Assembly (NCBI RefSeq): GCF_001586255.1
Contig: NZ_CP014544.1
Span: 2,201,501 to 2,265,500 of the forward strand
Direction of reading: 5' to 3'
Origin: Zhongshania aliphaticivorans
GTDB taxonomy: Bacteria > Pseudomonadota > Gammaproteobacteria > Pseudomonadales > Spongiibacteraceae
Length of the DNA stretch: 64,000 bases
Translations under genes and position numbers: made by a program
The notes under the pieces: model-generated
Database searches by the model: none
The model's input: only the letters and a program-made list of their open reading frames with translations
What the model was told of the DNA's origin: nothing
Shown here: piece by piece, positions 57,190-64,000 of the stretch
Layout of the letters: each line of letters begins with the position of its first letter
Position numbering within the stretch: position 1 is the first letter of the stretch

Positions 57190-58683
57190 TCAACGCTGCG
57201 ACAAGTTTTCTTCTTTCACCGCTTCAAAAACATCGGGCTGCAGAACATTTAGTTCTACGCGACGGTTTTCTGCACGCCCTTCGGGATTATCGCTGCCGTC
57301 TTCGTTTGCGTTCGCCGCAACCGGAACACTTTCCCCATAGCCACGAAATACTAGGCGATTTTCCTTAATTCCAGCATCAACCAAATAGTGATAAACCGTT
57401 CTCGCACGCTTATATGACAAGCGAATATTGTAACTATCGCTGCCCATCCAATCAGTGTGGCCATCTACCGCCACCAGAAAATCAGGCTGTGCATTCAACA
57501 CTTTAACGGCCTGCTCCAAAATTGGATAAGATTCCGCGGTTAAGTCCCACTTATCAAATTCAAAATTAACGCCACGCAACACCAGCGGCGCATCCTCAGA
57601 CAAATGACAGCCCGTTAAAAATACCGGCATATCGGCGGGTGTATTTAAACACTCGTCTAACTCGTCGCACACACCGTCAAGATCAGCATCTTTACACGAA
57701 TCCAACAGCGCCAAAGCGCCGATATCACCGCAGCCCACGCCGCCTGACGCAGAGCAACTACCATTATTGCCCACTCCGCCGCTTTTACTATTTGGCCCGA
57801 GGGGCGCATTGGCAACGGCAAGCGTAATTAAACCACCAGAACCCGAGCCTGGGCCGTTTAAAACCCCTGCACCGACCACGCCGCCATTGGCGGAATTGGC
57901 GCCGTTTAAGATACCCACTGCAACGGTGCCCGAGTTCCCTGAATTGGCACCATTTAATACCGCGACACCAGCCAGCTCGGAATTACCGGAATTCGCCCCG
58001 CCAAGCACTGCAATACCGGCGCTATCGCCGTTGCCCGAGCCACTCCCAGAGAGCACCGCCACACCGGCACTACCACCGTTACCAGAGTTATCACCCGACA
58101 GAACCGCGATCCCAACCGCTTCGCCATTACCCGATGAACTAGCACCCAGAACCGCCAAACCCACGGGCTGATCACTCAATCCTGGCAGAGGCGCATTTGA
58201 ACCCACTGCCGTGCCGATTTGCCCAGCACCATCTTTAACACCCGCCGCCGCCGGTGCAGTAATTGATCCGTCTGGCCCGATAACGCCACGAATTCGTTCG
58301 GCACTACCACTTTCATAGCTTAAGCCGTATTCATTAGCTGCCTCAGAACCACCGAGCTCATCCAAGGGAATTGCCGTACCGGAGCCGGTCTTATTACCAA
58401 ATCCTGTCACCTCTTCTGAATTCGCGGTCAAGCCGAAATCATTCTCAGGGTTGAGCACATCAAGCCCCAGAAAATCGTTATCGCCGGTGCCGACGGGATC
58501 AAGCACCGAGCCGCCAACCGTACCTACCGATTTACCAAATTCGGAAAAGAGCCCTGAAAGCCCTAGCGAATTTAAAAAATCAGTCATTGCATCAGCCTTG
58601 GCCACATTTGCTGTTAACAGCATAGGGGCTATTAACAACGCACTCACCAGCACAGCTACTAGATACCGACGAACAGATCTCAT
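57190..58683 (-). CDS. Secreted 16-residue-repeat protein with OmpA C-terminal domain (copy 2)
   Basis: A 497-aa paralogue of the protein at 52988-54658. It has a signal peptide (cleavage near AKA, residue 30), the shared leader (SVLDPVGTGDNDFLG, DVLNPENDFG), eight 16-residue repeats (residues 175-302), the Cys-rich thrombospondin-3-like segment (DADLDGVCDELDECLNTP) and the OmpA domain (about 370-481, VDGHTDWMGSDSYNIRLSYKRA). The ATG at 58683 has GGAG upstream; six extra in-frame residues are rejected. The C-terminal half is far more conserved between copies than the repeats. It heads module 2, with its barrel partner 85 nt downstream. Confidence 0.85.
   Translation of the reverse strand: MRSVRRYLVAVLVSALLIAPMLLTANVAKADAMTDFLNSLGLSGLFSEFGKSVGTVGGSVLDPVGTGDNDFLGLDVLNPENDFGLTANSEEVTGFGNKTGSGTAIPLDELGGSEAANEYGLSYESGSAERIRGVIGPDGSITAPAAAGVKDGAGQIGTAVGSNAPLPGLSDQPVGLAVLGASSSGNGEAVGIAVLSGDNSGNGGSAGVAVLSGSGSGNGDSAGIAVLGGANSGNSELAGVAVLNGANSGNSGTVAVGILNGANSANGGVVGAGVLNGPGSGSGGLITLAVANAPLGPNSKSGGVGNNGSCSASGGVGCGDIGALALLDSCKDADLDGVCDELDECLNTPADMPVFLTGCHLSEDAPLVLRGVNFEFDKWDLTAESYPILEQAVKVLNAQPDFLVAVDGHTDWMGSDSYNIRLSYKRARTVYHYLVDAGIKENRLVFRGYGESVPVAANANEDGSDNPEGRAENRRVELNVLQPDVFEAVKEENLSQR
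57778..58161 (-). repeat. Tandem 48-nt (16-residue) coding repeats, 8 units
   Basis: Codes for residues 175-302 of the copy-2 repeat protein, in the same 16-residue register as copy 1 (for example GIAVLSGDNSGNGGSA). The last two units (GAGVLNGPGSGSGGLI and the next) match the last two of copy 1 closely, so they form a conserved cap, while the internal number differs by four. Confidence 0.9.
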
Positions 58684-59135
58684 GCCAAACTCCACACCCA
58701 ATACAATGAAATTGCAACTGGACGCCAGCCAAAGCTGCTACCCAGACAGGAACCTTAGGCACCGCAAAATTCCGCTATATAAAGCGGCTATTCGACACCT
58801 AAAACAAAATAATTATGAAAAACCACAGCGACGAATGCGCTATTTTCAGACCCTCACCGCCAGTTTTAAACTGCCGCCAAAACGCGCCTATCATAGGTTA
58901 AGCGCCGGAATACGCAATAGCCCCGATCATTAGTACTGTGTGAATATTCCATAATTGCGGTGTAGGTAGGGATCTAGCATTAAAGACCAAGACGGTCAGG
59001 CAAATTTATATAATTAAAAGCACAGAACAAAAATTCCGCTAGTAAGAATTCGGCATATTAATTTGGAGGGAAGATCAGATCTGCAAAACTTAGCAACTTG
59101 GAGTAAGTGACTTGGGTAATGCGTGCATTAAATAA
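58684..59135. other. Intergenic region upstream of module 2
   Basis: A 452-nt gap between repeat gene 2 and tRNA-His. On the minus strand TTGTTT and TTTATA, about 18 nt apart near 58780-58810, could be the module-2 promoter; CCGCT-ATATAA-AGCGG there forms a small palindrome over the -10. The tRNA operon should end in this gap, but I see no clear terminator with a U-run. Confidence 0.4.
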
Positions 59136-59212
59136 TGGGGTGGCCGACGGGGCTTGAACCCGCGACAACAGGAATCACAATCCTGGACTCTACCAACTGA
59201 GCTACGGCCACC
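59136..59212 (-). tRNA. tRNA-His (GTG)
   Basis: A cloverleaf with the anticodon GTG in CCAGGATTGTGATTCCTGT, T-arm GGTTCAAGCC, encoded CCA end and an extra 5' G (position -1, at 59212) facing C73, which is diagnostic of tRNA-His. It is third in a Pro-Arg-His tRNA operon. Confidence 0.97.
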
Positions 59213-59249
59213 ATTGGGGATACTGCTAAGGGTACTACAAACCTGTAAG

Positions 59250-59326
<77 letters not shown>

Positions 59327-59354
59327 AAAATCGCCTTAACTGAGATACGAAAAA

Positions 59355-59431
59355 TGGTCGGGGTAGAGAGATTCGAACTCCCGACATCCTGCTCCCAAAG
59401 CAGGCGCGCTACCAGACTGCGCTATACCCCG
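59355..59431 (-). tRNA. tRNA-Pro (TGG)
   Basis: A 77-nt cloverleaf starting CGGGGTATAGCGCAGTCTGG, with the anticodon TGG in CCTGCTTTGGGAGCAGG, T-arm AGTTCGAATCT and encoded CCA. It is first in the tRNA operon, about 40 nt after the promoter. Confidence 0.97.
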
Positions 59432-59469
59432 TTTTTCGTTTCCCGTATGCCTCGCTACAGGAGGTGGGC

Positions 59470-59498
59470 ATAATACGCAGCGGTCCTTTCTCCGTCAA
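59470..59498 (-). promoter_or_regulatory. Promoter of the tRNA-Pro-Arg-His operon
   Basis: On the minus strand TTGACG, a spacer of exactly 17 nt, TATTAT, followed by a GC-rich GCCC discriminator typical of stringently controlled stable-RNA promoters. Confidence 0.85.
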
Positions 59499-59599
59499 CG
59501 CTTTTAACAAAATTATTTCATTTCATTTGTTGGCCTGCCGTTTCGCAGCGTGCGACAATAACACCTTAATTTGAATCACCTTTTTTGAGACTACTTGAC

Positions 59600-60445
59600 A
59601 TGGCAGCTCTGATCTTAGATGGCAAAACACTGGCGGCAAGCTCGGAAGAACAACTGGCGGCGCGGGTTACCGCCCTCAAGAATAGCTGTGCAGGTAGAAG
59701 CCCTATATTAGCAACGATATTGGTTGGCGATGACCCTGCCTCCGCCACCTACGTAAAAATGAAAGGTAATGCCTGCCGCCGTGTTGGCATGGAATCACTC
59801 GCCGTAGAAATGCCTGGAGCCACCACCACCGAGCAGCTGCTGGCCAAAATAAATGAGCTAAACAACAACCCCGACATACACGGCATTTTGCTCCAGCACC
59901 CAGTGCCCGAACAAATTGACGAGCGCGCCTGCTTTGATGCAATCGCACTGCATAAAGATGTCGATGGTGTTACCTGCCTAGGCTTTGGCCGTATGGCCAT
60001 GGGTGAAGACGCCTACGGCTGCGCCACGCCCAAAGGCATTATGCGCATACTTGAACACTACAATATTGCCATAGAAGGCAAGCACGCCGTTGTGGTTGGC
60101 CGCAGCGCCATTTTGGGCAAACCCATGGCCATGATGCTATTAGAGGCCAACGCCACGGTGACCATCTGCCACTCTCGCACTCAAAACCTGCCAGAGCTTA
60201 TTAAACAAGCCGATATTTTAGTTGGCGCGGTAGGCAAGCCCGAATTTATTAAAGCCGAATGGATTAAGGACGGCGCCGTTGTCGTAGACGCTGGCTACCA
60301 CCCCGGTGGCGTTGGTGACATTGAGCTCGCACCCTTAGTCGACCGCGTCAGCGCTTATACTCCTGTACCCGGCGGTGTTGGCCCAATGACGATTAATACC
60401 TTGATATTCCAGAGTGTTGATTCTGGTGAAAAAGCACTAGGCTAA
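59600..60445 (+). CDS. folD: Methylene-THF dehydrogenase/methenyl-THF cyclohydrolase
   Basis: Bifunctional one-carbon enzyme (281 aa) interconverting 5,10-methylene-THF and 10-formyl-THF with NADP. The catalytic Lys in [16 protein letters not shown], the [13 protein letters not shown] block, the cofactor site [18 protein letters not shown] and the C-terminal [14 protein letters not shown] are intact. The ATG at 59600 (MAALILDGK) is the family start; an in-frame codon 15 nt earlier is unsupported. It works on the same folate pool as PurU at 36027-36881. Confidence 0.97.
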   Translation: MAALILDGKTLAASSEEQLAARVTALKNSCAGRSPILATILVGDDPASATYVKMKGNACRRVGMESLAVEMPGATTTEQLLAKINELNNNPDIHGILLQHPVPEQIDERACFDAIALHKDVDGVTCLGFGRMAMGEDAYGCATPKGIMRILEHYNIAIEGKHAVVVGRSAILGKPMAMMLLEANATVTICHSRTQNLPELIKQADILVGAVGKPEFIKAEWIKDGAVVVDAGYHPGGVGDIELAPLVDRVSAYTPVPGGVGPMTINTLIFQSVDSGEKALG

Positions 60446-60458
60446 GCCGGAAAACACA

Positions 60459-61109
60459 ATGGGACGCATTAAACCCCCCAAAAAAATCAGTGCCACCCAA
60501 AAAATAGCCCGCAGGATCTTAACCGAGATACTGCAGCTGCTTTTCTGGGTAATGAATACCCTGCGCTTTAAAAATCAGCTCAATATTGAACGCCCTTGTG
60601 TGATGGCGGTCTATCACGATGAACTAATGCCCTTAATCCATTATTTTCGTGACGCCGACGTAACCGCCATCGCCTCGCAAAACCACTTTGGCTATGCCAT
60701 AGCCAAAGCGATGGAGCGCTACGGCTACGAAGTTGCCCTAGGCTCACGTAGCCGAGGCGGTATGGATGCGTTCTTTCAGCTGCTGAAATCAGCACGCAAG
60801 GGCAAAACCATTGCCTTTACTGTGGACGGCTCGCGCGGCCCTCGACACGAAATGAAAGAAGGTGCTGTTATGCTGGCCCGCAAAACCAAGCTACCCCTGT
60901 ATTTGATCCGCGCGGATTACCATGGCTTGCGGCTGGAAAGCACCTGGGACAAAACTAAACTACCCAAACCCTTTACTACGGTTAGCTTTAATTACGAACG
61001 CTTCCCCATGGAAGACTATGCCGACGAAACAGATATAAGTATTGTAGTGGCCGAGGCGCAGAAACGCTTACTCGCCTTACAGGCTGATGACTATGGAAGT
61101 CCTAAATGA
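60459..61109 (+). CDS. DUF374 lysophospholipid acyltransferase-like protein
   Basis: A 216-aa protein of the LPLAT superfamily, DUF374 branch. It has a basic N-terminus, a hydrophobic segment (ILTEILQLLFWVMNTL), the acyltransferase HxxxD-type region in AVYHDELMPLIHYF, GSRSRGGMDAFFQLL and the substrate-site FTVDGSRGPRHEMKEG. Such proteins transfer acyl chains to a lipid acceptor, possibly lipid A or a glycerophospholipid; the acceptor is unknown. Its end overlaps the VanZ-like gene by 4 nt (ATGA), so the two are translationally coupled. Confidence 0.9.
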   Translation: MGRIKPPKKISATQKIARRILTEILQLLFWVMNTLRFKNQLNIERPCVMAVYHDELMPLIHYFRDADVTAIASQNHFGYAIAKAMERYGYEVALGSRSRGGMDAFFQLLKSARKGKTIAFTVDGSRGPRHEMKEGAVMLARKTKLPLYLIRADYHGLRLESTWDKTKLPKPFTTVSFNYERFPMEDYADETDISIVVAEAQKRLLALQADDYGSPK

Positions 61110-61474
61110 GCTTAAGCCGTCGCAAGCGCATTTTATTGTTTTTGGCTTACGCACTTATTATTACCGTTCTGTCCTTACTCCCCGCCGAGCAGAGCCCAGC
61201 ACTGAATATATGGGACAAGCTTGAGCACTTTTGCGCTTATTTATTATTTATGATGCTGGCGTTTCCGCTTGGCCATAACCACCGCTGGCGCTTGGCTAGC
61301 GCTGCGGGAATAGTGGCTTACAGCATTGCCGTTGAATACGCCCAGCAACTGTCTCCCGGTCGCCACACATCGATTGAAGATGTTTTTGCCAATAGCCTCG
61401 GGGTAATAAGTGGCTACCTACTGGCCTGGCTTATAATGCATTTTGCGATGCGTAAGCGTCGAGCCTTAAGCTAG
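61106..61474 (+). CDS. VanZ-like family membrane protein
   Basis: A 122-aa protein with four membrane segments and the VanZ-like signature: LLPAEQSPALNIWDKLEHFCAYLLF in the first half and VEYAQQLSPGRHTSIEDVFANSLGVISGY in the second. The conserved His, Glu and Asp residues are present. The function of stand-alone VanZ-like proteins is unknown. It is coupled to the acyltransferase gene by a 4-nt overlap, so a joint envelope-lipid role is plausible but unproven. Confidence 0.92.
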   Translation: MSLSRRKRILLFLAYALIITVLSLLPAEQSPALNIWDKLEHFCAYLLFMMLAFPLGHNHRWRLASAAGIVAYSIAVEYAQQLSPGRHTSIEDVFANSLGVISGYLLAWLIMHFAMRKRRALS

Positions 61475-61490
61475 AAAAAACCAACGGCGC

Positions 61491-62894
61491 TTAATCACGC
61501 CGCCAAGTGGTCCCTTCCCGACTATCTTCTAAAATTACGCCCTGTGCTTTAAGTGAATCGCGAATCTCATCGGCACGGGCAAACTGACGATCTTTCTTGG
61601 CCTGCACACGCTCGGCGATTAAGGCCTCTATACTCGCGGCGTCCAACTGATCGGCGCTGCCAGACTGCAAAAAGTCATCTGCTTCTAACTGTAAAACACC
61701 CAGAACTGCGGCAAGAGATTTCAGAAGCTGGGCAAGAGAATTAATACGCTCACTATTGCCCGCCTCTTTCGCTGTATTGAGCTCGCGCACCATATCGTAT
61801 AAAACCGCGACGGCAAGCGGCACGTTAAAGTCATCTGCCATTGCCGCGTCAAAGCGCTGCACAAAGTCATTTTCTTGGGGCAAGTCCGCGTAAGCAATTA
61901 ACGTTACTGGCGGCAAACCCTTGTAAGCGTGATAAAACCGCTCCAGGTTCTGCTTCGCGATCTGCAAATTTTCTTCGGAGTAGTTTATAGCACTGCGATA
62001 ATGACTTGAGATCAGAAAATAGCGCACCACTTCAGGGTGATATTTATCCAAAATTTCGCGAATGGTGAAAAAATTGCCTAAGGACTTAGACATCTTCTCA
62101 TTATCGACCCGCACAGCCCCTGCGTGCATCCACGTCTGCGCGTATTTTTTTCCGGTGGCGGCTTCCGACTGGGCAATTTCATTCTCGTGATGAGGAAAAA
62201 CCAGATCCGGGCCACCGCCATGGATATCGAAGGTCTCGCCCAAGCAGCAGGTCGACATTGCCGAGCACTCAATATGCCAACCGGGGCGCCCCTCCCCCCA
62301 TGGCGACGGCCAACTGGTCGTTCCGTCATTCACCGCCTTCCACAACGCGAAATCCCGGGGATCATCCTTGGCTTCGTCCACCGCAATCCGTGCACCAGAT
62401 AAAAGCTCATCGGGCTTTTTGCCAGACAGCTTGCCATAATCGGCAAACGCCGTAACTCGGTAATAAACATCACCATTGCTTGCCTGATAGGCGTGACCAG
62501 TAGCAATTAAACGCGTAATCATGGCAATAATATCGCCGATATGCGCTGTGGCGCGTGGCTCGCGGTCAGGTGCAATAATACCAAGGCGCTCAGCGTCTTC
62601 ATTCATGGCCACAATAAAGCGCTCGGTCAAGGCCTCGTAAGGCTCGCCGTTTTCAGTGGCGCGACGCAAAATTTTGTCGTCGATATCGGTGATATTGCGC
62701 ACGTAATTGACCTCAAACGCCTTAGCGCGCAAATATCGCGTAATAACATCAAAGGCCACCAGCACCCGCGCATGCCCCAAGTGGCAGTAGTCATAAACCG
62801 TCATACCGCAGACATACATGCCGATCTTGCCGTCTTGTAATGGTTTTAGCGGCTGCTTGCTGCGGCTTAGGGTGTTGTAGATTTGAATCGTCAT
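61491..62894 (-). CDS. cysS: Cysteinyl-tRNA synthetase
   Basis: Class I aminoacyl-tRNA synthetase charging tRNA-Cys (467 aa, normal length). The zinc-ligand Cys in MYVCGMTVYDYCHLGHAR, the HIGH-equivalent HLGH, zinc ligands in WHIECSAMS and FPHHENEIAQSE, the KMSKS motif KMSKSLGNFF and the C-terminal anticodon-binding region are all present. It lies on the minus strand downstream of glnS, with an inverted-repeat element in the gap; the glnS-cysS order is common in gammaproteobacteria. Confidence 0.97.
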   Translation of the reverse strand: MTIQIYNTLSRSKQPLKPLQDGKIGMYVCGMTVYDYCHLGHARVLVAFDVITRYLRAKAFEVNYVRNITDIDDKILRRATENGEPYEALTERFIVAMNEDAERLGIIAPDREPRATAHIGDIIAMITRLIATGHAYQASNGDVYYRVTAFADYGKLSGKKPDELLSGARIAVDEAKDDPRDFALWKAVNDGTTSWPSPWGEGRPGWHIECSAMSTCCLGETFDIHGGGPDLVFPHHENEIAQSEAATGKKYAQTWMHAGAVRVDNEKMSKSLGNFFTIREILDKYHPEVVRYFLISSHYRSAINYSEENLQIAKQNLERFYHAYKGLPPVTLIAYADLPQENDFVQRFDAAMADDFNVPLAVAVLYDMVRELNTAKEAGNSERINSLAQLLKSLAAVLGVLQLEADDFLQSGSADQLDAASIEALIAERVQAKKDRQFARADEIRDSLKAQGVILEDSREGTTWRRD

Positions 62895-62909
62895 AGGTTA
62901 TCGCTTTAT

Positions 62910-63042
62910 GCTGGACGGTAAACGGGAGACGCAAAAACAACATCAAACCGTAAACCGCATATAAATTTAAATATGAACACTACCAGCTAAAAACAGACGC
63001 AAAACGAGAGAGATCTTTTGCGTCTCCCGTCTCCCGTCCAGC
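62910..63042. repeat. 133-bp element with 27-nt inverted ends between glnS and cysS
   Basis: The left arm (62910-62936) and the reverse complement of the right arm (63016-63042) agree at 25 of 27 positions; both contain GCTGGACGG and CGGGAGACGCAAAA. The right arm holds two adjacent CGGGAGA units. The central 79 nt are AT-rich and code for nothing. It has the look of a miniature inverted-repeat element or a long-stem transcript structure; no target duplication is evident. Confidence 0.65.
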
Positions 63043-63071
63043 CTCTAGCGCGCCATAGCTCTCGTCCGACT

Positions 63072-64000
63072 TCAGTCGTCGGCCTTACCCCAAGTATCCC
63101 GCAGGGCAATCGCCCGATTAAACACCAGCTTATCACTGCAGTGTTCGCGCCGATCAGCAACAAAATAGCCCGTGCGTTCAAACTGAAAACGCGCTTCGGG
63201 TGCAGCGTCAGCTAAGCCCGGTTCAATCCAACAGTTTTCTAAGACCGTCAGTGAGTCTGGATTCACGTGATCTAAAAACTCTTCGCCACCACGATCCGGT
63301 GCTTCATGGGTGAACAGACGGTCGTATAAGCGCACTACCGCCTGCTTACCATGACTCGCCGAAACCCAGTGAATAACACCTTTAGGCTTAACGCCATCTG
63401 CAGGGTCTTCACCCAATGTGCCGTCGTCATAGCTGCAATGCACCTCGATAATATTGCCCTCATCATCTTTAACAACAGATTCAGCAAGCAAAACGTAAGC
63501 GCTGCGCAGACGCACCTTTTTCCCTAAGACCAAGCGTTTAAACTTTTTATTGGCTTCTTCCCGGAAGTCTTCGCGCTCAATATACATTTCTCGACCAAAG
63601 GGCAGCGTGCGCTCGCCAAGGTCATCGCGATTCGGATGACCCGGTGCGGTGAGCTGTTCAAGCTTATCTTCTGGGTAGTTAGTAATGACCAATTTCAGCG
63701 GATCCATCACACACATGGCCCGAGGCGCATTTTTGTCGAGGTCGTCACGAATCGCGTGTTCCAGCATGGCCATATCAACCACGCCTTCACTGCGAGCCAC
63801 GCCGACCATATCGCAGAAATTGCGCAGGGCTGTGGCGGTATAGCCACGGCGACGCATACCCGCAATGGTCGGCATTCGCGGGTCATCCCAGCCATCAACC
63901 ACCTTCTCGTCCACCAGCATTTTTAGCTTGCGCTTGCTGGTCACGGTGTAATTGATGTTTAAACGAGCAAATTCATATTGTTTAGGCTGAGCTGGCACGG
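63072..64000 (-). CDS. glnS: Glutaminyl-tRNA synthetase, C-terminal part
   Basis: The C-terminal 309 or so residues of GlnRS; the N-terminal part with the HIGH motif lies beyond the right edge. Visible are YEFARLNINYTVTSKRKLKMLV (containing the KMSKS-equivalent SKRKL), GWDDPRMPTIAGMRRRGY and the two-barrel anticodon-binding domain through FERTGYFVADRREH and VFNRAIALRDTWGK. It is unambiguous in family terms. It would be transcribed towards cysS. Confidence 0.97.
   Translation of the reverse strand, partial: VPAQPKQYEFARLNINYTVTSKRKLKMLVDEKVVDGWDDPRMPTIAGMRRRGYTATALRNFCDMVGVARSEGVVDMAMLEHAIRDDLDKNAPRAMCVMDPLKLVITNYPEDKLEQLTAPGHPNRDDLGERTLPFGREMYIEREDFREEANKKFKRLVLGKKVRLRSAYVLLAESVVKDDEGNIIEVHCSYDDGTLGEDPADGVKPKGVIHWVSASHGKQAVVRLYDRLFTHEAPDRGGEEFLDHVNPDSLTVLENCWIEPGLADAAPEARFQFERTGYFVADRREHCSDKLVFNRAIALRDTWGKADD

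Overview
The window is 64 kb of chromosome from a gammaproteobacterium, most likely a marine, respiratory one of the Pseudomonas/Cellvibrionales (Spongiibacteraceae-like) type. This rests on the gene order sdhCDAB-sucAB-lpd-sucC with gltA divergent, the long Pseudomonas-style PstC and PstA, a FimV polar protein, RMF and RlmKL; the genus assignment is a guess. Base composition is near 50% GC and coding is dense on both strands. No prophage, insertion sequence or CRISPR array is visible.

Layout: 1-9736 (minus) is the TCA cluster: partial sucC, lpd, sucB, sucA and sdhBADC. gltA (10246-11529, plus) is divergent from it, with a good sigma-70 promoter on each side. 11602-18197 is a mixed stretch: lipoprotein, SDR, DUF2789, coiled-coil membrane protein, CinA, SRPBCC protein, B12-type radical SAM enzyme and HIT protein. 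17799-20910 (minus) is a tightly coupled operon: DUF2288, an unknown small gene, tmcA and the HIT gene. A pseudouridine synthase and fimV follow, then an MFS exporter and an AbgT transporter, divergent from each other. 27082-35941 (minus) is a complete phosphate regulon, phoB-phoR-pstS-pstC-pstA-pstB-phoU, with three Pho boxes (before phoB, pstS and pstC) and a terminator after pstS. Next are purU, an SPFH/NfeD pair, ygiQ, a cold-shock gene, rlmKL, rmf, rluB-scpB-scpA, a YciO protein and a PHP phosphoesterase. A plus-strand run follows: membrane protein, YciI, SH3-coiled-coil protein, periplasmic cyclophilin and a divergent pdxJ.

The accessory part is 51161-58683 (minus). It holds two tandem paralogous copies of a two-gene module. 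Each has a secreted protein with tandem 16-residue Gly/Asn/Ser repeats, a Cys-rich thrombospondin-3-like segment and a C-terminal OmpA peptidoglycan-binding domain, followed by a POTRA plus beta-barrel protein related to TpsB/Omp85 transporters. Both barrel proteins start without a signal peptide and have Ser-Ile-Ser-Ala-Tyr where the family normally has the VRG[FY] motif. A hairpin lies between the two genes in each copy. This is the best candidate for an undescribed cell-surface system.

The end of the window holds tRNA-Pro, tRNA-Arg and tRNA-His (minus) with a consensus promoter, then folD, a DUF374 acyltransferase and a VanZ-like protein (plus), then cysS and the 3' part of glnS (minus), separated by a 133-bp element bounded by 27-nt imperfect inverted repeats.
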